64,000 nucleotides of DNA. Origin: Bacteroidota bacterium. GTDB taxonomy: Bacteria; Bacteroidota; Ignavibacteria; Kryptoniales; JAKASW01. Below, one piece after another: positions 49,541 to 58,205 of this stretch. Each line of letters starts with the position of its first letter. Position 1 is the first letter of the stretch. The stretch is taken from assembly GCA_021825585.1 (NCBI GenBank), contig JAKAGT010000001.1, forward strand, positions 1-64,000. Reading direction: 5' to 3'. Under the pieces are notes generated by a model, which saw only the letters and a list, made by a program, of their open reading frames with translations, was not told where the DNA came from and did not search any database. The position numbers and the translations under genes are program-made.

Positions 49541-49855
49541 TTATCCCTCTTTGTTTAGATATTTCTTGGTCGCCTCTCTGCTCGGATATATTGTTTTCAA
49601 GAAATACTTCTCTTCATCTTCAACGAATGGAACCGCGTATGCATAATCTCTGACCTCAACGACAAACATTTTTTGATCTGGATACTTGTTTTTGTTCGGA
49701 TGTTCAAGTACTTCCAATAACCTATTGTTTGCTATCGCTAAAACGATCTCCTCAAAAGAAATGTCTCTTGTTCTTCTTAAGAGATCGTTTTTGCCTTCAT
49801 CCCAATCAAAGTATTTCAATTTGCAGGCACTGTGATTTGTGTGCCTATCAGGCAC
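49541..49855 (-). CDS. BrnT-family-like toxin
   Basis: FDWDEGKNDLLRRTRDISFEEIVLAI…YAVPFVEDEEKYFLKTIYPSREATKKYL; start uncertain (GTG 49855 or TTG 49819). Confidence 0.75.
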   Translation of the reverse strand: MPDRHTNHSACKLKYFDWDEGKNDLLRRTRDISFEEIVLAIANNRLLEVLEHPNKNKYPDQKMFVVEVRDYAYAVPFVEDEEKYFLKTIYPSREATKKYLNKEG

Positions 49856-49890
49856 CTGATAATACTAATGCAACATCCGGATTAAATCAA
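49841..49890 (-). promoter_or_regulatory. promoter and operator palindrome of the BrnT-type locus
   Basis: minus strand TTGATT-N17-TAGTAT (49890-49862), then palindrome GTGCCTGATAGGCAC (49855-49841) at the predicted start site. Confidence 0.5.
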
Positions 49891-49919
49891 GCAAGGCCCT
49901 CTCCGTGTGAAATTACGAA

Positions 49920-49939
49920 GGGCGGCCAACCGGCCGCCC
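49920..49939 (-). terminator. hairpin downstream of the OPT transporter gene
   Basis: GGGCGGCC-AACC-GGCCGCCC; only a weak T-rich tail. Confidence 0.5.
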
Positions 49940-50068
49940 AACAATCCAATAATCCCCAAATCCAATATTCCCCGACTACACACTCCGTGTTTTGTCGGGC
50001 AGGCATCATTCCCCCGCTTCGCGGGATTTCGCTCCGCTCAACATTATTCCATTAATCCCTCATTCCAT

Positions 50069-52084
50069 TCACATCGCTGCCTTCGGCGGCGCCGGCTGGT
50101 CAGGTGAACCCGCGTTCCTCAGAGGGAAGTAAATCAAAATGGCAGCCAGAAGCACAAACACAAGTATGCTCACTCCGAAGCTTGGCGACGCGAAGATCAG
50201 CGGCCACTGGACGTCATAGAATGCAAGCGCCGCGAAGATCAACCCGGTCAATGCCTCCCCGGCGATGAATCCGGAAGAAAGGAGTATGCCGGTGTTCTCC
50301 ACGCGGGCTCCCTGGGCATCGTTAAACTTCCGGCGTCTCACCACCAGGTCGACGATTCCTCTGATCAGTCCTCCGACGAATATTGCCGATACAGTGCCAA
50401 AGGGGAGATACATTCCGACGAAAACGAGCATCGGGCTCCGCACTCCGCTGATTATGAAGCCGAACGCCATTATCATTCCGACGATCACCAGAGGCCACGC
50501 CATGTGCCCGCCGACGATTCCCTGGGCAAGTGCGGCCATCATGCCCGCCTGTGGTGCGGGAAGATTCGCCCCTCCGAACCCGGTTCCTCCGCGGTTGATG
50601 TCTCCCTGGTTCAGTATCATGAGCGGGATAAACATGACCGCCGAGCCTGCAAAAACACCCAGCAGATCACCTACCTGCATCTTCCATGGAGTACCGCCGA
50701 GTATATGCCCGACCTTCAAATCCTGAAGCATCTCGCCCGCGACTGCTGCCGAGACGCAGACAACTGCCGCGACGCCGAGCACTGCTGCGACACCCGTGAT
50801 TCCGGTTTGCCCGAGAACCACCATGAGAAGTGCGGCAATCAGCAGTGTTGAAATCGTCAATCCGCTTACCGGGTTGTTGCTGGAGCCGATTATGCCGACC
50901 AGGTAACCCGAGACTGCGGCGAAAAAGAACCCTGTGACGAGCATAACCAGCGTTGCAGTCAGGGCCGCAACAGCGGCGTTGGCAAAGAAATTATAGATGA
51001 AATACGTGGCGATGCCGGCAAGAATTATTCCGCCGCCCACGTACCTGAAATCCATGTCGCGTTCTGTTCTTATTTCGACTCTTCCGCCAGAAGCAGCTTT
51101 CCTGACATCACCGATTGCCCTGCCGAGTCCGACGCTCAGGCTCTTCCTCATTTTGTAGAGAGTATATCCCGCGCTGAAGAGCATTCCGCCGATAGCGATA
51201 GGACGAACAAGCGTGAGCCAAACCGAGTAGCTCAATGCAATCCACGAACTCTGCGGCGCGCTTGCAGGCAGAGACGTAGGTCCTATGAAGTAAAGCAGCA
51301 GCGGGACGAAGAGTCCCCACGCAATAATTCCGCCGCTGAAGTTAAGTGCTGCCAGGCGGGGACCGATGATGTATCCCACGCCGACGTATGCCGGACTGAC
51401 TCCCGGCGTCGTGATTAGTGCCCCGCCGCCGGACTGAATCGTCGAGTTGGACGAGCCCGTGCTGAGCGACATCGGGAGCGGCGTGAACTTGATGAACCTC
51501 TCCCATGCTGCGGCGAAAAAGTTCAGCTGACCGAGAGCCTGGATGATGCCGCCCAGCCCCATCGCGCTGAAGAGATACTTCGCGCCCGTTCCGCCGGTGC
51601 GGCCCGCCTTGTGAATTTCGGCTGCAGCCACCGACTCCGGAAAAGGAAGCTCCTTATCTTCAACCATCACACGGCGCAGGACCGTAACGAATAAGATTCC
51701 GAGCACGCTGCCGACGAACATTATGATCGTCGCTTCCAGGTAATGCCTGCTGTCAAAATGCTTCCATATGCCTGCGATATAAAATGCCGGGATCGTAAAT
51801 ACCGCTCCTGCGGCTATTGATTCCCCGATTGCACCCACCGTCCTGGCAATGTTTTCTTCAAGCAGACTCCCTTTCATCATCTTGAGAACTGCCATGCCGA
51901 TCACTGCCGCCGGATATGTGGCTGCAATGGTCATCCCTGCCTTCAATCCCAAATAAGCGTTTGCCGCCCCGAGGATAACGCACATCACCAGTCCCAATAG
52001 CAGTGCCCTCAAACTGAATTCCTTCATCGTTGTTTCAGCGGGCACATAGGACTGGAACCGCGTGCCGGTAACTCGTTCAGCCAT
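50069..52084 (-). CDS. OPT-family oligopeptide transporter
   Basis: polytopic; FSLRALLLGLVMCVILGAANAYLGLKAGMTIAATYPAAVIGMAVL; NNPVSGLTISTLL. Confidence 0.93.
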   Translation of the reverse strand: MAERVTGTRFQSYVPAETTMKEFSLRALLLGLVMCVILGAANAYLGLKAGMTIAATYPAAVIGMAVLKMMKGSLLEENIARTVGAIGESIAAGAVFTIPAFYIAGIWKHFDSRHYLEATIIMFVGSVLGILFVTVLRRVMVEDKELPFPESVAAAEIHKAGRTGGTGAKYLFSAMGLGGIIQALGQLNFFAAAWERFIKFTPLPMSLSTGSSNSTIQSGGGALITTPGVSPAYVGVGYIIGPRLAALNFSGGIIAWGLFVPLLLYFIGPTSLPASAPQSSWIALSYSVWLTLVRPIAIGGMLFSAGYTLYKMRKSLSVGLGRAIGDVRKAASGGRVEIRTERDMDFRYVGGGIILAGIATYFIYNFFANAAVAALTATLVMLVTGFFFAAVSGYLVGIIGSSNNPVSGLTISTLLIAALLMVVLGQTGITGVAAVLGVAAVVCVSAAVAGEMLQDLKVGHILGGTPWKMQVGDLLGVFAGSAVMFIPLMILNQGDINRGGTGFGGANLPAPQAGMMAALAQGIVGGHMAWPLVIVGMIMAFGFIISGVRSPMLVFVGMYLPFGTVSAIFVGGLIRGIVDLVVRRRKFNDAQGARVENTGILLSSGFIAGEALTGLIFAALAFYDVQWPLIFASPSFGVSILVFVLLAAILIYFPLRNAGSPDQPAPPKAAM

Positions 52085-52328
52085 GGATGCTCCTTTCCCG
52101 AAGTGGTCCTTCGGATTTTTTATTCCCGATAATTATGATGAATGAAGATAAGAAACCGATATCAAGCGAGGCCCGGAGTAATGATATTTTCAACCTTCTA
52201 ATGGTCCATATGTTATTCGCTTGCACAAACTCTGCACACTGAAGCTGCCATTGAAGCTCCGTGAATATAAAAGCATTTAATCGGATATACAACGGTTGGC
52301 AGCCACTCGGTGTAACCCCTCACTTATG

Positions 52329-52480
52329 GTTTCTCGCCAAGCCGCAAAGCTCGCAAAGCGAACCGCTCGTCAACATTTCTTTGCGTTCTTGGCGCCTTTG
52401 CGAGAGAAATAACCCTTTCAGTGAGGCATTACCACTCGGTTTGCGCGATTTGTCATGCTGAACCTGATTCAGTATCTGTT
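52329..52480. repeat. intergenic repeat-like elements
   Basis: TTTCTCGCCAAGCCGCAAAGCTCGCAAAG…CTTTGCGTTCTTGGCGCCTTTGCGAGAGAAA imperfect inverted repeat (52329-52409) and TGTCATGCTGAACCTGATTCAGTATCTG (52450-52478). Confidence 0.5.
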
Positions 52481-52565
52481 TTTTTGACCTCGAAAAGAGT
52501 TCGGTGTGATAATATAAATTGAAACGGAGATGGTTGACGGAAGACGGTTCTGCCGGCGAACGGAG

Positions 52566-54080
52566 CTATTTGCTTACTGTGCTAATCTGCGCTCGTGCAG
52601 CTTGAGCGAACTTAATCGCCCGACTATTCGCCGGGTTGATCTCTGCGGCCCTCGTCAGCGTGGAAGCTGCATCGGAGAATTTTCCCAGTTTGAACTGCAC
52701 AAGCCCGTACATTTCAATTCCCTGCGGATCGTCATATCCAAGTTCTACCGCCTGTCTGAATGCCGCATCGGCGCCGGCGAAATCTCCGATCTTCATTCTG
52801 CAGTTCGCCAGACTTGAGAGCGTTACCTTATCATGCTCGGGAGCCTTCTCGAGAAGTTTCGCCGCTTCGCCATACTTTTCGGTGTCTATCAGCGCGGAGG
52901 ACACAAGCCTAACATACCAGCCCTCGCCCTCGAACTGCCGGAAGCGGTCGGCCGCCTCCAATGCTTCCCGGTACATCCTGTTCCTGACGAGGAACTCGAT
53001 ATATTCGCCGATTTTCTGAGGCCTGGCGCCCTCCTCGGCCGCCATTTTCAGATAAAGGCTGGCCGTGGGAACGTCTCCACCAAGTGCCGCGGCTTTTCCA
53101 ACCTTTGAATAAATCACGTGAACATCAAACATCGGTTCGATTGCCGCGGTAGTTTTGCCGCGCAGAATCAGGGACCTATATTTCTCGACCGCCTCCAGAA
53201 AGGACTCTACAGACTTCCGATAATCCGAGAGCTTCAGATAGATCTCTCCACGCATGAGGTGAGAAAACGTCTGTTGCGGTGCCGCTTCGAGCGAACTTGT
53301 GCAGGCAGCAAGGGCCTCTTCATATTCACCCAGCTTGTACTTATTCTCGGCAATGATTCCGTAAACAGAGGCTTCGACTGATTTGCCGAAGCCGCCCGCC
53401 TGCAACGCCTCATTCAGATGAGACAATCCTTTTTCGACCTCGCCCAGGATAATCTCCGTCTGGCCGAGCTGATAAAGCGCATAACCGTGGTTCTTCCCTT
53501 TTTGAAGCTGGGAGAGAAGGAGTCTGTGGTTGCGCCTGGCCTTTTCCAGAATAACAGCGTCATCCTGCGCATATCCCAGATGATCGATTATGACATCGGA
53601 TTGAAGAATTCTCGCCCCGACGGCAGTAAGAGAGTTGGTTATCTGCTCATGCACTTCCCCTGAGAAGGCAACCCCCTTGATCTTTCTGAAGAGCCTCGGG
53701 TAAGAAACAAGGTGATACTGGGCATCCTCTCTCGTTCCGATCTTGCTTTTCAGCTGGAGAAGAAACGCATCGGCCTTTCCGCCCGAAATCAGCTTCCTGA
53801 TCTTCGCGTGGTAGGATTTATCTATCCTCTCGTCGGCGTCCAGATACAATATCCAGTCGCCGGTCGAGTTCCCCAGAGATTCATTGCGGGCTGCGGAGAA
53901 ATCGTCGCACCACTCAAAATTATATACCTTTGCCCCGAAGCTTCGGGCGATTTCCTTCGTGCTGTCGGTAGAGCCGGTATCGACGATGACAATTTCGTCT
54001 ACGAGACCCTTGACGCTTTCCAGGCACCCCCGCAGGAACCGCTCTTCGTTCTTTACTATCATCGAGAGTGTAAGCTTCAA
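52566..54080 (-). CDS. family 2 glycosyltransferase with C-terminal TPR repeats
   Basis: LTLSMIVKNEERFLRGCLESVKGLVDEIVIVDTGSTDSTKEIA; DWILYLDADERI; TPR-like repeats. Confidence 0.92.
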   Translation of the reverse strand: MKLTLSMIVKNEERFLRGCLESVKGLVDEIVIVDTGSTDSTKEIARSFGAKVYNFEWCDDFSAARNESLGNSTGDWILYLDADERIDKSYHAKIRKLISGGKADAFLLQLKSKIGTREDAQYHLVSYPRLFRKIKGVAFSGEVHEQITNSLTAVGARILQSDVIIDHLGYAQDDAVILEKARRNHRLLLSQLQKGKNHGYALYQLGQTEIILGEVEKGLSHLNEALQAGGFGKSVEASVYGIIAENKYKLGEYEEALAACTSSLEAAPQQTFSHLMRGEIYLKLSDYRKSVESFLEAVEKYRSLILRGKTTAAIEPMFDVHVIYSKVGKAAALGGDVPTASLYLKMAAEEGARPQKIGEYIEFLVRNRMYREALEAADRFRQFEGEGWYVRLVSSALIDTEKYGEAAKLLEKAPEHDKVTLSSLANCRMKIGDFAGADAAFRQAVELGYDDPQGIEMYGLVQFKLGKFSDAASTLTRAAEINPANSRAIKFAQAARAQISTVSK

Positions 54081-54460
54081 TTTACGTCTCCGGGGGAGCG
54101 TGAGTTCAAAGCATCAAGTACTTTCTTGCGGAAGGATATCTGTTCGACCGGCTTTACGATAAAGTCGCTGGCTCCGAGATCGACGGCTCTCTTCACACTT
54201 TCCGAGTCGCCGTACGCCGTCATCATTATAATTGGTGTGTTTTTGTTGAGAGAGTCGGTGCGGAGCCTGCGAAGCACTTCCAGTCCGTCCATTTCGGGCA
54301 TCATAATATCGAGGAGGATCAGATCATATCTGAAATTACTGGCGAGCATCAGAGCCTCGACGCCATCTGCGGCGTTCGAAATATCGAACCCGATCTGTTT
54401 CAGATGATACTCAACTAATTTCCTTATCATTGGAATGTCGTCAGCGACGAGCACCTTCAT
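54077..54460 (-). CDS. single-domain response regulator (CheY-like)
   Basis: [37 protein letters not shown] in DFIVKPV. Confidence 0.93.
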   Translation of the reverse strand: MKVLVADDIPMIRKLVEYHLKQIGFDISNAADGVEALMLASNFRYDLILLDIMMPEMDGLEVLRRLRTDSLNKNTPIIMMTAYGDSESVKRAVDLGASDFIVKPVEQISFRKKVLDALNSRSPGDVN

Positions 54461-55173
54461 TTAGTCAGCCTGTTCTTCAGCTGCACCAGCAGCACCTCTG
54501 CCGCGTGCCAATCTATATTAGAAGCATGCACCACTTCGTTGAGTTCGGTTGCAAGCCTGGTTGCCTCATTGTAGCCGAATGACCCGCTTGTTCCCCTGAT
54601 ATTGTGCGTGACTTTTCTGATCGACTCCACTTCTCGATTTCGGACCGCGATCTCCAGTATTTCGATCTGTTCGGCGTAGAATTTCAAGAACTCCCCGACC
54701 ATCGCCCTCACGGCATCACTGAATTCCTGTTCGTTCACGCCAAACGGATTTTCCTTCTCCGCCGGATCTGTCGGAATCATCGACTGGACAAACTCCTCGC
54801 CGAAGACAAGTTGCAATTTCTGGAGGAGGATTTCATCCGTCAACGGTTTGGTGATAATGGCGGCCGCGCCGAGCTTCGCAGCGGAGACGATGTTTATCCT
54901 GTCAGAATACGCAGTCATTACGACAATCGGGATATCTCTGATTGCATGGTTCGCCTTGATCAGCTGCATGGCCTTCAGCCCGTCGAGACGGGGCATCATT
55001 ATATCTATGAGAATCAGATCCGGCTTCCGGGAGATTGCGAGTTTTACCCCCTCGTATCCGTCGGAGGCAACTAAGACTTCAAATTTCAGCCGCGAAAAAA
55101 AAGCTCCCGCGAAACGCTGGACCAGTTTCGCATCGTCAATAACCAGCACACATTTTCCGGATTGCTCAGCCAT
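54457..55173 (-). CDS. response regulator with C-terminal Hpt domain
   Basis: receiver [18 protein letters not shown]; Hpt [24 protein letters not shown]. Confidence 0.9.
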   Translation of the reverse strand: MAEQSGKCVLVIDDAKLVQRFAGAFFSRLKFEVLVASDGYEGVKLAISRKPDLILIDIMMPRLDGLKAMQLIKANHAIRDIPIVVMTAYSDRINIVSAAKLGAAAIITKPLTDEILLQKLQLVFGEEFVQSMIPTDPAEKENPFGVNEQEFSDAVRAMVGEFLKFYAEQIEILEIAVRNREVESIRKVTHNIRGTSGSFGYNEATRLATELNEVVHASNIDWHAAEVLLVQLKNRLTK

Positions 55174-55402
55174 TCTTCTTGAGAATCTTCTTCAACGCCA
55201 TGGCTTTTTCCTTGTCCAGCTGAGCGGATGCCGCCTTGTTTTCGGCCGCTATTTTCTCGTAGATCTCTTCACGGTGAACGGGTATATCCTCAGGAGCTTC
55301 GACCCCCAGCTTTACGCTGCCGCCCTCGACAGATACGACGACAACCTTAATCTTGTCGCCAATCTTGATGACTTCGCCCAACTTCCTTGTCAAGACTAAC
55401 AT
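55166..55402 (-). CDS. csrA: carbon storage regulator CsrA
   Basis: [51 protein letters not shown]. Confidence 0.97.
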   Translation of the reverse strand: MLVLTRKLGEVIKIGDKIKVVVVSVEGGSVKLGVEAPEDIPVHREEIYEKIAAENKAASAQLDKEKAMALKKILKKNG

Positions 55403-55417
55403 AATACCCTTCCATGG

Positions 55418-55813
55418 TTAATTAATTTTGTAGTCTGTCAAATATTTATCTGAATTCAGCACCAACTGCTTGCCCGATTTATTGCCGTTGTTCAACACTA
55501 TGGGCGCTTTTAGATTCGCCGTAATCGGCTCCGGATCACGCCGCAACACAAGGACCACGAACATGGACGAAGAACTCCGCTCGTCCGCCGCAAGCTCGCC
55601 GTAAAGTTCCGGCGCAAGGTGAGCCGCATCTACGACCGCAAAGCCGACGGTCGGATCCTCAACGGAAAGAAGCCACCTCAGCGGCTCGGTATCCTTGTCG
55701 TCTATTATAATGAAATCATGGAGTTCTTCAAAACCAAACAAACCGTTTGGAAAGTGATAGACAATACTCTCATCAAACTCCAGTTCACCAAAATGCCTCG
55801 TCACGAGTTTCAT
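55418..55813 (-). CDS. fliW: flagellar assembly factor FliW
   Basis: LEFDESIVYHFPNGLFGFEELHDFIII…LKAPIVLNNGNKSGKQLVL; ATG at 55813. Confidence 0.93.
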   Translation of the reverse strand: MKLVTRHFGELEFDESIVYHFPNGLFGFEELHDFIIIDDKDTEPLRWLLSVEDPTVGFAVVDAAHLAPELYGELAADERSSSSMFVVLVLRRDPEPITANLKAPIVLNNGNKSGKQLVLNSDKYLTDYKIN

Positions 55814-55832
55814 CTTTATCGTCGTCTCCTCC

Positions 55833-56540
55833 TCAGTTCTGCGTTGTGCGGTTGAGTATGACAATGTCCACTCTCCTGTTTTCTGCTTTGTGGGCCGGGG
55901 TGTCGTTCGGTACGAAGGGATGGTATTCGCCATAACCGATTATCGCCACTTTCTCCGGCCTGATTTGGTAATGGGTTAATAGATAGTAACCTACGGTCAT
56001 CGCCCTGGCAACGGAAAGCTGCCAGTTTGACGGATATTGTGCGGTATGAATCGGGGTGTTATCAGTATGCCCTTCGATGCGAATCTGATTGGGTATCGAT
56101 TGCAGAAGAAACCCGAGCGTGTCAAGTGCCGGAAATGCCCCCGGCTTCAATTCCGCCTTCCCCGGATCGAACATAAGTTTCTCCAGCAAGTGGACCGTCA
56201 CTCCGCGTTCGTCCTCGGTGATCATCGCGCCGCCGGTTTTCAGCACATTACTGACAGCCGATTTCACCTTTCTTTCCAGTTCTCTTGGCCCCGACAGCGG
56301 CGACTGGGTCAAAGTAGCCGACAATACTCCATTCTCTCCCGGCATCGTCCCATGGTTGCCGCCGCTTCCGCCGAATACGCTTGCAAAAGCCGAGACGTAC
56401 TTCTGATACTTCTTCATGTCAACCTGGGAACTCGCATAAAGAATTACGAATAACCCGAGGAGCAGGGTTATCAGATCGGAATATGTGAGGAGCCACCGCT
56501 CCAGGTTGTCGTGTTCGCTTCCGCCTTTCTTCCGCATCAT
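55833..56540 (-). CDS. motB: flagellar motor protein MotB
   Basis: RWLLTYSDLITLLLGLFVILYASS TM with plug; OmpA-like IEGHTDNTPI…NRRVDIVIL. Confidence 0.93.
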   Translation of the reverse strand: MMRKKGGSEHDNLERWLLTYSDLITLLLGLFVILYASSQVDMKKYQKYVSAFASVFGGSGGNHGTMPGENGVLSATLTQSPLSGPRELERKVKSAVSNVLKTGGAMITEDERGVTVHLLEKLMFDPGKAELKPGAFPALDTLGFLLQSIPNQIRIEGHTDNTPIHTAQYPSNWQLSVARAMTVGYYLLTHYQIRPEKVAIIGYGEYHPFVPNDTPAHKAENRRVDIVILNRTTQN

Positions 56541-57313
56541 ATCTCACCCTGTTGGCTGCTCGGCAGCATCGCCATCAACTTCGCCTTTACAATAGCCGGT
56601 ATTTCGCCCGCCTGCACGGCGAGGACACCCTCGAGGGTCACTTCCATGACAAGATTCTCCTCACCGTGAATGGTCTTCAATTTGTCCGCAAGCGGCAGCC
56701 AGATTATGTTTGCGGTGAAGATCCCCCACAGTGTGGCGATAAACGCGCTGGCTATATGGTGTATCAGATCGTTCGGGTCGCCGCCGGCATTCGCGAGAGT
56801 CACGATGAGGCCCATCACTGTGCCGATAATTCCCATAGTCGGTGCGTATCCTCCCATCTTCTGGAAGATCTGGGCATTGGAAAGGTGTCTCTCATTGAGG
56901 AATCCCATTTCAGCATCTGCGACTGCACGCATAGTCTGCGGGTCGGTCCCGTCAATCGCAAAACGGAGCATCTTTTTCAGGAACGCGTGCTGCAATTCGT
57001 TCAGCTCCTTTTCCAGAGAAAGGAGGCCGTCCTTCCTTGCAACCGTCGCGTAATGAACGATCGATTCGATCAGCTTTTCAACATCATGCTTCGGCGGCAT
57101 GAAAGCGATTATCGCAAACTTCCATATCTTTCCGAATTGATTGAAGGAGGTACCGATCATGGCGGTTGCGAATGTGCCGCCGAAGACAATCACCATTGCC
57201 GGTATCATTATGAGGGCACCGATCTTACCGCCTTCCATGAGGAAGGATCCGAATATGGAGATGATGCCGAATGCCAGGCCGGCAACCGTTCCTATTTCTA
57301 TTGTTTTCTTCAT
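56537..57313 (-). CDS. motA: flagellar motor stator protein MotA
   Basis: four TM segments; MGGYAPTMGIIGTVMGLIVTLANAGGDPNDLIHHIASAFIATLWGI. Confidence 0.95.
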   Translation of the reverse strand: MKKTIEIGTVAGLAFGIISIFGSFLMEGGKIGALIMIPAMVIVFGGTFATAMIGTSFNQFGKIWKFAIIAFMPPKHDVEKLIESIVHYATVARKDGLLSLEKELNELQHAFLKKMLRFAIDGTDPQTMRAVADAEMGFLNERHLSNAQIFQKMGGYAPTMGIIGTVMGLIVTLANAGGDPNDLIHHIASAFIATLWGIFTANIIWLPLADKLKTIHGEENLVMEVTLEGVLAVQAGEIPAIVKAKLMAMLPSSQQGEI

Positions 57314-57316
57314 ACT

Positions 57317-58204
57317 CTACGGCAGAAAGTTCGACAACGAAAGCTGGATCACGCTTGCTCCGGTCTTGAGGGCCGCGCTCAGAGTGGTCTGCTGCTCCTG
57401 CAGCTTGATTACCGCGGCTGCTACGTCGGTATCACCGAGGTTCGATATGGTCGCTTGCAGGGATTGGTTTTCGGAGTTCAGCTGGCTCTGTATCAGCTGA
57501 AAGCGATCCATTATTGCGCCCGCCTTTGCGTTTGTGTTTATCATGGAGTTCAAGTAATTGTCCACAGTCGTGATGTCCGCCTGCGTCGGTGTCGTACCGG
57601 CGTTCATCTCATTCTTGATTGCGATGAGGTCGTTGAAAATCTGGCCGTTGCTGAACGCTTCCGAACCCGTGATGTTGTATTGGAGAGTCATCTGTGAACT
57701 GACATTGAGCTGGAGCGCGCCTCCGACTCCGCTTGGATTCGCCGACACTGCCGTCTGTGAAGCGTTCATGAAAAACGGCTGCGAAGTGGTCTGTGACCCG
57801 CCGAAAATGTACTTCCCGCCGTATTGAGTGTTCGCGAGATCCAGAAGCTGATTTATATACTCCCCCATTTGGGTCCCGTAGTTCTGTTGATCCTGGGGAT
57901 TGGTATCGTTGGCCGCCGAGAGAAGCATCGATTTGATGCTCGTGAGAATGTTCACTGCGCTTCCCAGCGACGAACTCTGTTGCGTCAGGAAGCTCGACGC
58001 ATATTGCGCATTCTGCGTGTAAACGTCATTCTGATTCGACTCATCCTGAAGGAGCATCAGTCTCTGGTTCAATGTGGGATTATCTGAAGGAGTGTTTACA
58101 ACTTTGCCGCTGGAAATCTGTTCCTGCAGATTGCTTATAGACTGCCTGTCTTGCCCCACGGAATAGAGCAAATCACTTACGATTTGTTGTTCGTTGATCC
58201 TCAT
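57317..58204 (-). CDS. flgL: flagellar hook-associated protein 3
   Basis: flagellin-like N- and C-termini; SISNLQEQISSGKVVNTPSDNP; NQSLQATISNLGDTDVAAAVIKLQEQQTTLSAALK. Confidence 0.92.
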   Translation of the reverse strand: MRINEQQIVSDLLYSVGQDRQSISNLQEQISSGKVVNTPSDNPTLNQRLMLLQDESNQNDVYTQNAQYASSFLTQQSSSLGSAVNILTSIKSMLLSAANDTNPQDQQNYGTQMGEYINQLLDLANTQYGGKYIFGGSQTTSQPFFMNASQTAVSANPSGVGGALQLNVSSQMTLQYNITGSEAFSNGQIFNDLIAIKNEMNAGTTPTQADITTVDNYLNSMINTNAKAGAIMDRFQLIQSQLNSENQSLQATISNLGDTDVAAAVIKLQEQQTTLSAALKTGASVIQLSLSNFLP

Positions 58205-58205
58205 T

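Noticed and set aside
56552-57697. 381-aa + strand ORF
   Set aside because: Antisense to motA/flgL, both strongly supported.
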